DNA of 9,087 bases from Acidimicrobiaceae bacterium (GTDB taxonomy: Bacteria > Actinomycetota > Acidimicrobiia > Acidimicrobiales > RAAP-2). Location: NCBI GenBank assembly GCA_003157945.1, contig PMFY01000151.1, forward strand, positions 163 through 9,249. Direction: 5' to 3'. Positions 1-5,667 of the stretch are shown here, one piece after another. Numbering within the stretch: position 1 is the stretch's first letter; every line of letters starts with the position of its first letter. A program made the position numbers and the translations under genes. The notes beneath the pieces were generated by a model. That model saw only the letters and a list, made by a program, of their open reading frames with translations, was not told the DNA's origin and did not search any database.

Positions 1-1
1 C

Positions 2-790
2 GGCCTGCTCGTCGCCATCCCGCATCCGGAACCTTGGACCCGACATCCGGCCGATCTCGCGTTTTTTACCTTCGCCCTGAACAAGACGGGCGGCTTGGGA
101 ATGATCCTGGGCGCGCTGGCGATGCTCGCCTTCGGCTTCGCCCGGCTGGGCGCGCGGCGGACGCTCATCTTCTTCTGCGCCGCGTGCGTCATCTCGGCGG
201 CCGCCGAACTCACCGGAACCGAGACCGGCTGGCCCTTCGGCGGCTACGAGTACACCAATTTTCTGGGCTATAAATTGCTGGGCCGCGTGCCGTTCGCGAT
301 CCCGCTCTCGTGGTTCTACATGGGCTTCGCGTCGCTGCTGCTGGCCGACGCGATCGCCCTCGCGCGCGGCTGGACGAACCGCACGCTGTGGTCGATCGTC
401 CTCGGCGCCTATTTGCTGACCGCCTGGGACCTGGTGCTCGACCCTTCGATGGCGGCCCCGCAATTGCAATACATTCACTTCTGGGTCTGGCACGAACGCG
501 GTCCGTACTTCGGCATGCCGCTGCGCAATCTCGCCGGCTGGCTGGGCACCGGCCTCCTGTTCATCGCAGTCGGACGGCTCGCATGGCGAGACCGCCGTTT
601 ACCGGCGATTGGTGCCGCACTGCCGTTTGCCGTGTACGCCGTCAACATCGTCTGGTCGATGATTCTGAGCGTCTCGGCCGGGATGTGGCCGACGGCGATC
701 GCCGCGGTCGTCTTCAGTCTCGCGCCGGCCGCGCTGGCGGTCATGCCGGAAGACCCGGCGCGCGACCGGCGGTCTCTCGCCGAAGCGTGA
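2..790 (+). CDS. cruF: CruF-type carotenoid hydratase (DUF422 family), 5' end outside window
   Basis: Integral membrane protein of the carotenoid biosynthesis family that includes CruF and bisanhydrobacterioruberin hydratase; these add water at the end-group (1,2) double bond of acyclic carotenoids. The frame is open from base 2 with no stop, so the gene starts upstream. A TTG at 95 is the first internal start-like codon, but clear coding sequence precedes it. Family signatures are visible: a GTETGWPFGGYEYT stretch at 215-256, WDLVLDPSM at 425-451 and YFGMPLRNLAGW at 506-541, set among about six hydrophobic segments. The C-terminus is charged (EDPARDRR). The stop overlaps the next start in a GTGA, so the two genes are probably co-translated. 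CruF is often encoded next to the glycosyltransferase CruG, which could lie just upstream. The family call is firm; the exact substrate is not determined. Confidence 0.88.
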   Translation, partial: GLLVAIPHPEPWTRHPADLAFFTFALNKTGGLGMILGALAMLAFGFARLGARRTLIFFCAACVISAAAELTGTETGWPFGGYEYTNFLGYKLLGRVPFAIPLSWFYMGFASLLLADAIALARGWTNRTLWSIVLGAYLLTAWDLVLDPSMAAPQLQYIHFWVWHERGPYFGMPLRNLAGWLGTGLLFIAVGRLAWRDRRLPAIGAALPFAVYAVNIVWSMILSVSAGMWPTAIAAVVFSLAPAALAVMPEDPARDRRSLAEA

Positions 791-1542
791 ATCGCTATCC
801 GCCGCTGGGCCAACTGGGCCCGCGGGCGATCGCGGAGTGGGGATTGCGCACCCAAACGGAGCGCGTGATCTTGGAAGGCCGCGAGCATGTCCCGGCGCGC
901 GGACCGGTGCTGCTCGTCGCGCGGCACTTCCATCACTTGCTCGACGGCGCGGTGCTCGTTACGCGCGTGAAGCGTCCGATCCACATCGTCGTCGGGCTCG
1001 ATTGGGCGGCGACGGCCGCGGCCCGCCGCTGGATGGAACGCATGTGCCGAGCGGCCGAGTATCCCGTGGTGCTGCGGCCGCCCACGCTCGAACGCAGCGG
1101 AACTTACCGCCGCGAGGAACTTCTGCGCTACACGCGCGCGGCATTGCGCGAGACGACGCGGCTGCTGCGCGCCGGCCGCGTGATCCTCGTCTTTCCCGAA
1201 GGCTATCCCAACGTCGATCCGACCGGATCGCGCAAGCCCGGCGCGGACGACTGGCTGCCGTTCGAGGCGGGGTTTCTCAAAATGATCGACATTGCCGAGC
1301 GCGACCACGCGACACGCGTCACGCTGGTGCCCGTGGGCTTCAGCTACGAGCGCGGGCGGCGCTGGTCGATCCGCGCGCGCATCGGACCGCCACTGAGCCG
1401 CGACGACCGCGGGATCGGCGCGATCGAGAGCGCGGTACGCCGGCTCTCGCTACCCGATACGGGGGCCGGCGACCGCGCTGCGACCGCGCCGGCCGAAGGT
1501 TCACCGCTGCGAGAACGGGTACGTTCGCCGTATCATGCATGA
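787..1542 (+). CDS. PlsC-type (LPLAT) acyltransferase next to cruF
   Basis: Predicted 251-residue acyltransferase of the 1-acylglycerol-3-phosphate acyltransferase superfamily. I chose the GTG at 787 because it overlaps the cruF stop by 4 bases (GTGA) and gives the domain a normal N-terminus; the open frame further upstream is a shadow of cruF. Block I is unusual: HFHHLLDG at residues 47-54 gives H-x5-D or H-x3-D rather than the classic H-x4-D. Block III is clear, FPEGYPNVDP at 136-145, followed by EAGF at 160-163 and VPVGFSY at 181-187. No convincing membrane span is seen. Known carotenoid clusters pair a glycosyltransferase with an acyltransferase (for example CruC/CruD), so acylation of a hydroxylated or glycosylated carotenoid is a reasonable inference. 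A phospholipid role cannot be excluded. Confidence 0.82.
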   Translation: MNRYPPLGQLGPRAIAEWGLRTQTERVILEGREHVPARGPVLLVARHFHHLLDGAVLVTRVKRPIHIVVGLDWAATAAARRWMERMCRAAEYPVVLRPPTLERSGTYRREELLRYTRAALRETTRLLRAGRVILVFPEGYPNVDPTGSRKPGADDWLPFEAGFLKMIDIAERDHATRVTLVPVGFSYERGRRWSIRARIGPPLSRDDRGIGAIESAVRRLSLPDTGAGDRAATAPAEGSPLRERVRSPYHA

Positions 1543-2191
1543 CTTCGGACTGCTCGTGTCGCGCCTGGCGCTGGGCGGCGGAATCGCCGCGCATGGTGCG
1601 CAAAAAGCTTTCGGCGCCTTCGACGGACCGGGGCCGCAGGCCGCGGCCCAGTTTCTTCACGGCCTCGGGTTCAAACCCGGCGAACGGTACGCGACGGCCG
1701 CTGCGTGGACCGAGTTGGCCGCCGGAACGATGATCGCGCTGGGCTTGGGCGGCCCGCTCGGACCGGCTGGGCTGATCTCGACGATGGTGGTGGCGCAAAC
1801 GAGCGTTCACGCCAAGAACGGCTTCTTCGCCCAAAAGAACGGCGTCGAATTGGGCGTCGTGTACTCGGCCGGCGCGCTGGCGCTGGCGTCGAGCGGCTTC
1901 GGCCGCTTTTCACTCGACGAAGCGCTGGGATGGGAAACGTTACGCGAAGGATGGCTCACGACGCTGGCGGTTGCCGGCGGCATTGCCGCGGGACTGCTCG
2001 TGCTCGCGCAGCGCGATGCAGCGGGATCCGCCCAGGCGCCGGCGGCCGCGCCTGCGGAAACCGCGCCCGCGGAAACCGCGCCCGGCGCGGAAGACGCCGC
2101 GGCAGCCGGGCAATTCATCGCTGCGGCAAGCGAAGACCGCACGGTTCCTGCTGACTCGCCGGCGGCGGCCGGCGGCAACACCGCGCCGTAA
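1535..2191 (+). CDS. DoxX-family membrane protein with Ala/Pro-rich tail
   Basis: A 218-residue protein of the DoxX/DoxD superfamily, small four-helix membrane proteins whose members include a thiosulfate:quinone oxidoreductase subunit and many uncharacterised redox-linked proteins. The N-terminal motif LALGGGIAAHGAQKAFGAF (residues 11-29) is typical. Hydrophobic segments lie at about 5-25, 53-73, 76-95, 106-122 and 140-159. From about residue 160 the protein becomes a soluble Ala/Pro/Glu tail containing two AETAP units (174-183), not part of the DoxX fold. ATG 1535 overlaps the acyltransferase stop by 8 bases. There is no clear Shine-Dalgarno sequence, so translational coupling is likely. 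It ends just before a strong terminator and is probably the last gene of this operon. The biochemical role is unknown. Confidence 0.82.
   Translation: MHDFGLLVSRLALGGGIAAHGAQKAFGAFDGPGPQAAAQFLHGLGFKPGERYATAAAWTELAAGTMIALGLGGPLGPAGLISTMVVAQTSVHAKNGFFAQKNGVELGVVYSAGALALASSGFGRFSLDEALGWETLREGWLTTLAVAGGIAAGLLVLAQRDAAGSAQAPAAAPAETAPAETAPGAEDAAAAGQFIAAASEDRTVPADSPAAAGGNTAP
2054..2083 (+). repeat. Tandem 15-bp repeat (x2) in the DoxX tail
   Basis: GCGGAAACCGCGCCC occurs twice, exactly and head to tail, encoding AETAP twice in frame. It lies in the low-complexity C-terminal tail and probably arose by slippage. Confidence 0.85.
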
Positions 2192-2202
2192 GTTTAGGTG
2201 GC

Positions 2203-2242
2203 CGAAAAAATGGCCCGTCTCCGGAGAGACGGGCCGTTTTTC
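2203..2242. terminator. Bidirectional rho-independent terminator between convergent genes
   Basis: A perfect 10-bp stem, GGCCCGTCTC (2212-2221) paired with GAGACGGGCC (2226-2235), has a CGGA loop. It is followed by GTTTTT on the plus strand and preceded by AAAAAAT, which reads ATTTTTT on the minus strand. It therefore fits a terminator in both directions, serving the DoxX gene (stop at 2191) and the reverse zinc-ribbon frame (stop at 2259). Confidence 0.88.
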
Positions 2243-2258
2243 TATGCTCGGTTAGCGC

Positions 2259-2384
2259 TTAGCGATACGATTGGCGCGATGCGAAGCAGTCGCGGCAGTA
2301 AACGGGCTTGTCGCCGCGCGGTTGGAACGGCACTTGGGCCACGCCGCCGCACTGGCTGCAAGTCGCGCGGAACATTTCGCGCTG
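2259..2384 (-). other. Zinc-ribbon (CxxC...CxxC) segment, probably the end of a separate small gene
   Basis: This is the C-terminal part of the 2259-3788 frame. From an internal ATG at 2375 it reads a 38-residue domain with C-S-Q-C and C-R-D-C pairs (residues 477/480 and 498/501 of the whole frame), the core VPFQPRGDKPVYCRDCF between and after them, and a TAA stop. Small proteins with a Gly-rich N-terminus followed by a REMF-x-A-x-C-x-x-C type domain are a known family of uncharacterised zinc ribbons, as I recall it. Codon choice (CAA, ACT, GTT, TAT) resembles the three genes to its left, and it shares their terminator. I infer that it belongs to the left-hand genome, with its own 5' end lost at the seam or somewhere within the Gly repeats. 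Confidence 0.72.
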
Positions 2385-3788
2385 GCCGCCGCCACCGCCG
2401 CCGAAGCCGCCGGTGCCGCCCCCGAACCCACCGCCGGTGCCGCCGCCGAATCCGCCACCGGTGCCGCCCCCGAAGCCACCACCGGTGCCGCCCCCGAAGC
2501 CGCCGAAGCCACCGGTGCGGCCGCCGGTCCGAGAGGTGCCGAGCGGACCCCGGAAGGAGACACTGGTCACGAAGATCTTCTGGCCGGCGGCCACGCCGCT
2601 CACGATCTGCGTGTCGGTGCCCGAGGCGATGCCGATGGTGACCGGCTGGGTGACCTTGGCGCCGGCTTCGTCGAGCGTCACCGCGGTGGTCCCCCCGGTG
2701 TAGGAGATCGCCCCGGACGGGACCACGACGACGTCCTGCAGCTCCTTCACGATGATCGACACGTTGGCGCTCGTCCCGCCGAAGAGGCCCGTCGGGCTCC
2801 CGGTCACGTTGACGACCACCGGGAACGACGACACCCCGGACGTCGTCGTCGCCACCACGCCGATGGATCCGACGGTGCCGTACACCGGTGTCGTCGCCCC
2901 GGACGGGGTGATGGTGGCCTGGTCGCCGACCTGGATCTGCGACACGCTGCTGCTCGACACGGTGGAGTTCACGACGTAGGAGCCCGTCGAGACCACGACC
3001 ACCTGGCCACTCGAGGACGAGCTGGCCGAGGACGAGGCGGCGGACGCCGAGGACCCGGTCGCCGCCGATCCGGAGAACCCGGACGACCCGGTACCGGTCG
3101 CGCCGGACCCGGTGGACGTGCTCCCGGTGCCCGAGGCCGCACCGGAGCTCGAGGCGGACGCCGACGCGGACACCTGCTGGCCGACCGTGAGGTCCACCGA
3201 GGCGACCGTTCCGGCCGTCGTCGAGACGAGCGTGGCGTCGGTGACCGCCGCCTGCGCCGCGGTCACCTGGTTCTGGGCGGAGGCGATGTTGGCGTCGTCC
3301 AGGGCGATCTGGGTCGTCGTGGCCCCGTCGGCCACGTCCGTCGCCAGCTGGGCCTGGTCGTTGGCCAGCGTGGCCTGCGCCTGGGCCAGGGTGGCGTTCA
3401 GGGTGGTCGGGTCGACGGTGGCCAGGACCTGGCCGACGGTCACCACCTGGTTGGGCGCGACGTCGACGGCGGTCACCCGGCCGGACACCGCGAAGTCGAG
3501 GTCGGCCGTGGTGGTCGGCTCGATCGTGCCGGTGGCCGCCACCGTCTGCTGGATGGTCCCGGTCGTGACCGTCTGGACGGTCGTTGTCGTCACGATGCCG
3601 GCGGCTCCGCTCGACGTCCCCCGCGTGGCCAGCCACGTGCCCACTCCCGCCCCCGCCAGCACCAGGACGACGGCGCCGACGATCCACCATTTGTGGCGAC
3701 GACCGCCGGTCCGTCCACTTCTGGCCACTGCGACCCCGTTCCTGTTCGAGTGACCTTCGCCACGCCGTCCCAGCTGGCCCATGGCCAT
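2259..3788 (-). CDS. Apparent chimeric frame: HlyD/MacA-type efflux adaptor joined to a zinc-ribbon end
   Basis: The 509-residue frame has two unrelated parts. Residues 1-33 are basic and 34-54 form a membrane anchor. About 65-205 and 262-410 match a periplasmic-adaptor (membrane fusion protein) of an ABC or RND efflux pump. The biotinyl/lipoyl-like half shows SGRVTAVDVAPNQVVTVGQ (102-120), then an Ala/Gln-rich helical hairpin (about 125-183), then TAGTVASVDLTVGQQV (191-206). A Ser/Gly-rich insert covers 207-261. The C-terminal barrel shows VVVVPSGAI (353-361) and VSGVAAGQKIFV (397-408). After residue ~425 come FGGGTGGG repeats and a four-cysteine zinc ribbon (472-509). Start 3788 has only a weak AGG upstream; a GTG at 3728 is an alternative. 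Glutamine codons are 24/24 CAG before the repeats but 3/5 CAA after them. The adaptor call is firm; the joined product as a natural protein is doubtful. Confidence 0.75.
   Translation of the reverse strand: MAMGQLGRRGEGHSNRNGVAVARSGRTGGRRHKWWIVGAVVLVLAGAGVGTWLATRGTSSGAAGIVTTTTVQTVTTGTIQQTVAATGTIEPTTTADLDFAVSGRVTAVDVAPNQVVTVGQVLATVDPTTLNATLAQAQATLANDQAQLATDVADGATTTQIALDDANIASAQNQVTAAQAAVTDATLVSTTAGTVASVDLTVGQQVSASASASSSGAASGTGSTSTGSGATGTGSSGFSGSAATGSSASAASSSASSSSSGQVVVVSTGSYVVNSTVSSSSVSQIQVGDQATITPSGATTPVYGTVGSIGVVATTTSGVSSFPVVVNVTGSPTGLFGGTSANVSIIVKELQDVVVVPSGAISYTGGTTAVTLDEAGAKVTQPVTIGIASGTDTQIVSGVAAGQKIFVTSVSFRGPLGTSRTGGRTGGFGGFGGGTGGGFGGGTGGGFGGGTGGGFGGGTGGFGGGGGGQREMFRATCSQCGGVAQVPFQPRGDKPVYCRDCFASRQSYR
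2385..2510 (-). repeat. Glycine-rich 24-bp periodic repeat
   Basis: About four imperfect 24-bp units encode FGGGTGGG, with a shortened unit (FGGGTGG) and a six-Gly run at the zinc-ribbon side. The third positions vary between units (GGC, GGT, GGG and GGA all occur), so the array is a protein-level repeat rather than an exact recent duplication. It separates the two compositionally different halves of the window. Confidence 0.85.
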
Positions 3789-3961
3789 CTACCTGGGAGT
3801 TCTCAGGAAGAGACCATCATGTGGACATAAGATTCAGGTAAATCCACACTGGGGAACCCGTAAGAATGGGCGTTTCTCCGCCCCGGCACGCACCCGGGAT
3901 CGCCATGACGGGTCCCTGCCTAGGGTGGGGACGGGTCCACCCCTCGATCCCCGGAGGTCAC
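3789..3961. promoter_or_regulatory. Divergent intergenic region between adaptor and aldo/keto reductase
   Basis: These 173 bases should contain both divergent promoters. The stretch is visibly more AT-rich around 3815-3870 than its surroundings. A possible extended -10-like sequence for the forward gene is TAGGGT (3921-3926), with TG two bases too far upstream to be canonical and no good -35. A near-palindrome, CCTGGGAGTTCTCAGG (3792-3807), lies immediately upstream of the adaptor start. No promoter can be assigned firmly. Confidence 0.35.
3953..3957 (+). promoter_or_regulatory. Ribosome binding site of the aldo/keto reductase
   Basis: GGAGG with a 4-base spacer to ATG 3962. It decides this start against the in-frame upstream codon at 3866, which lacks such a site and would add a non-conserved leader. 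Confidence 0.75.
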
Positions 3962-4942
3962 ATGGAGTACGTCAACCTCGGTCGCACCGGCTTGCGCGTC
4001 TCGCGGGTCTGCCTCGGCATGATGAGCTTCGGCAACGACTCGGACCGCCCCTGGGTCCTCGACGAGGACGCCGCCGAGCCGATCGTGCGCGCCGCGGTCG
4101 AGGGCGGCATCACGTTCTTCGACACCGCCGACGTCTACTCGGGTGGCGCGTCGGAGGTGGCCACCGGTCGCCTGCTCCCCAGGTTCCTCACCCGTGACGA
4201 GCTCGTCGTGGCCACCAAGGTCCGGATGCCGGTGTCCCCGGGCGAGAACGGTGGCGGGCTCTCCCGCAAGCACATCCTGTCCGGCATCGACGCCTCCCTC
4301 ACCCGCCTGGGCATGGAGTACGTCGACCTCTACCAGATCCACCGATGGGACGACCGCACACCCATCGAGGAGACCATGGAGGCTCTGCACGACGTCGTGC
4401 GGGCCGGCAAGGCCCGCTACATCGGCGCCTCGAGCATGCACGCCTGGCAGTTCGCCAAGGCCCAGCACGTGGCCGACACGCACGGGTGGACCCGGTTCGT
4501 CTCGATGCAGAACCACTACAACCTGATCTACCGGGAGGAGGAGCGGGAGATGATCCCCCAGTGCATCGACCAGGGGGTCGGCGTCATCCCGTGGAGCCCC
4601 CTGGCCCGCGGCGTGCTGGCCGGCAACCGGACCCGCGGTGGCGAGCGGCGCACCACCCGGTCGACCACCGACGACTTCACCAACTACCTCTACGACCAGC
4701 CCACCGACTTCGACGTCGTGGAGCGGGTGGCCGAGGTGGCGGCGGCGCGGGACGTCCCGGCAGCCCAGGTGGCGCTGGCCTGGCTCCTCCACAAGACGGG
4801 GGTGACGGCACCGATCGTGGGTGCGACCAGGCTCGGGCACCTCGAGGACGCCCTCGCCGCGGCGTCGCTGGCTCTCACGGCGGACGAGATCGCCCGACTC
4901 GAGGAGCCGTACGTGCCCCACCCGGTCCTCGGCCACTTCTAG
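3962..4942 (+). CDS. Aldo/keto reductase, YajO-like
   Basis: A 326-residue NADP(H)-dependent aldo/keto reductase of the (beta/alpha)8-barrel superfamily, cytosolic. The catalytic tetrad is visible: Asp54 and Tyr59 in FFDTADVYSGG, Lys86 in VVATK and His127 in YQIHRWD. Further family blocks are GKARYIGASSMHAWQF (about 156-171), MQNHYNLIYREEEREM and GVGVIPWSPLARGVL, with the cofactor-binding region near APIVGATRLGHLEDAL. From memory, IHRWD, IGASSMH and NLIYREEEREM closely match E. coli YajO and its relatives, and the length is normal for that group. Gln codons are 8/8 CAG, in line with the right-hand block. It is transcribed divergently from the efflux adaptor and converges on the DUF1211 gene 45 bases away. 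The physiological substrate is unknown. Confidence 0.92.
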   Translation: MEYVNLGRTGLRVSRVCLGMMSFGNDSDRPWVLDEDAAEPIVRAAVEGGITFFDTADVYSGGASEVATGRLLPRFLTRDELVVATKVRMPVSPGENGGGLSRKHILSGIDASLTRLGMEYVDLYQIHRWDDRTPIEETMEALHDVVRAGKARYIGASSMHAWQFAKAQHVADTHGWTRFVSMQNHYNLIYREEEREMIPQCIDQGVGVIPWSPLARGVLAGNRTRGGERRTTRSTTDDFTNYLYDQPTDFDVVERVAEVAAARDVPAAQVALAWLLHKTGVTAPIVGATRLGHLEDALAAASLALTADEIARLEEPYVPHPVLGHF

Positions 4943-4962
4943 GAGTCCGCCGTTCCGTGCCC

Positions 4963-4986
4963 CCGCATGCGGACCGGGCCATGCGG
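4963..4986. terminator. Possible convergent hairpin
   Basis: CCGCATG (4963-4969) pairs with CATGCGG (4980-4986) across a 10-base loop, between the stops of the convergent reductase (4942) and DUF1211 gene (4988). There is no T-tract on either side, so this is only a weak terminator candidate. Confidence 0.3.
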
Positions 4987-4987
4987 C

Positions 4988-5602
4988 TCAGATCCCGGGC
5001 TCGTCTCCCGGTGCGACCGGCGTCCGCTGGAACACGTAGTAGCCGGCCAGCACGGCGGCCGACACCAGAGTGGCCAACGGGCTGATCAGCGACAGCAGCA
5101 GCACGACCAGGTACGCCACCGATCCCAGTCCGAAGCGGAGGACGGCGGCCCGGCGCTCCGCGGGCGGCGGGGCTGACACCAGGAGGTCCGAACGGAGCGC
5201 ATGGACGAAGATCACCGTGAACGAGAGGGACATCCCCTCCATCACCCCGGCATACAGGATGCCGGCCGTGGTGCCTGACGTCCCGGTGACCCGCAGGTAG
5301 TCGGCCAGAGTGGAGGTGGCGAAGGGGATCGCCACCACGAAGGAGAGCAGGAGCAGGTTGAGGAAGAGCAACGGCCGGTCGACGCGGCGCATCAGGTCGA
5401 ACAGCGAGTGGTGGTTCACCCAGATGATCCCGATGGTGAAGAAGCTCACGCCATAGGCGGCGAAGACCGGCCAATGATCGGCCAGCTGGCGCGGCAGCGG
5501 ACCGTGCCCGGGTCCGCCCACGACCAGGTTGAGGGCGAGCAACGTGATCGCCACTGCGAACACCCCGTCGCTGAACGCCTCCATCCGGCCGCGCTCCATC
5601 AT
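4988..5602 (-). CDS. TMEM175/DUF1211-family membrane protein (putative K+ channel)
   Basis: A 204-residue multi-pass membrane protein. The family signature [13 protein letters not shown] (residues 10-22) opens the first helix and [15 protein letters not shown] (57-71) sits in the second or third. About six hydrophobic segments follow the usual single-repeat layout of bacterial TMEM175 proteins, some of which are potassium-permeable channels that work as tetramers. The length is typical. Two consecutive ATGs (5602 and 5599) and a third Met at residue 7 are possible starts. I keep 5602 because a TACACT box lies exactly 6 bases upstream, which suits a leaderless transcript; no Shine-Dalgarno sequence is seen. 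The gene is divergent from the DsbA-like gene. Channel function is inferred from the family only. Confidence 0.88.
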   Translation of the reverse strand: MMERGRMEAFSDGVFAVAITLLALNLVVGGPGHGPLPRQLADHWPVFAAYGVSFFTIGIIWVNHHSLFDLMRRVDRPLLFLNLLLLSFVVAIPFATSTLADYLRVTGTSGTTAGILYAGVMEGMSLSFTVIFVHALRSDLLVSAPPPAERRAAVLRFGLGSVAYLVVLLLSLISPLATLVSAAVLAGYYVFQRTPVAPGDEPGI

Positions 5603-5608
5603 GGGGCG

Positions 5609-5614
5609 AGTGTA
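5609..5614 (-). promoter_or_regulatory. Candidate -10 box for a leaderless DUF1211 transcript
   Basis: On the minus strand TACACT is followed by six bases and then ATG 5602, so transcription would begin at or next to the A of the start codon. This is consistent with leaderless initiation, common in actinobacteria, and with the absence of a ribosome binding site. No convincing -35 is visible. Confidence 0.4.
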
Positions 5615-5628
5615 CGGTTCGAAGGAGC

Positions 5629-5648
5629 GCCCGGCACCGGTGCCGGGC
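5629..5648. repeat. 20-bp perfect palindrome in a divergent promoter region
   Basis: GCCCGGCACCGGTGCCGGGC is fully self-complementary. It lies 26 bases upstream of the DUF1211 start and 19 bases upstream of the DsbA-like ATG. It could be an operator for a dimeric regulator or a transcript hairpin; no function can be assigned from sequence. Confidence 0.7.
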
Positions 5649-5657
5649 CATGCCCAC

Positions 5658-5662
5658 GGAGG
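5658..5662 (+). promoter_or_regulatory. Ribosome binding site of the DsbA-like gene
   Basis: GGAGG followed by a 5-base spacer and ATG 5668. It favours this start over the in-frame ATG at 5650, which has no such site upstream and abuts the palindrome. Confidence 0.75.
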
Positions 5663-5667
5663 ACGAC

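Noticed and set aside
475..1308. A 277-codon reverse frame over cruF and the acyltransferase
   Set aside because: It is rich in Arg and Ala without domain features and spans two well-supported forward genes.
2385..2510. Periodic 24-bp repeats as a CRISPR array or minisatellite
   Set aside because: There are no unique spacers, the units are degenerate at third positions, and they are in frame as FGGGTGGG, so this is a protein-coding Gly repeat.
2259..3788. A genuinely new secreted adaptor-zinc ribbon fusion protein
   Set aside because: The codon-use switch, the missing pump genes and the low-complexity seam make an artefact or seam more likely; kept as the alternative hypothesis only.
2271..3830. 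A 519-codon open frame antisense to the adaptor
   Set aside because: Its Arg/Gly-rich, His-rich composition is what the reverse complement of a GC-rich gene yields; no domain is recognisable and the opposite strand has clear adaptor motifs.
3921..3926. TAGGGT as the promoter of the aldo/keto reductase
   Set aside because: No matching -35 at 16-18 bases and the upstream TG is misplaced; listed only as a weak possibility within the intergenic entry.
3866..3961. An upstream in-frame start for the aldo/keto reductase
   Set aside because: The leader is not like the family N-terminus, whereas ATG 3962 has GGAGG 4 bases upstream and begins with the typical MEYVNLGRTGL.
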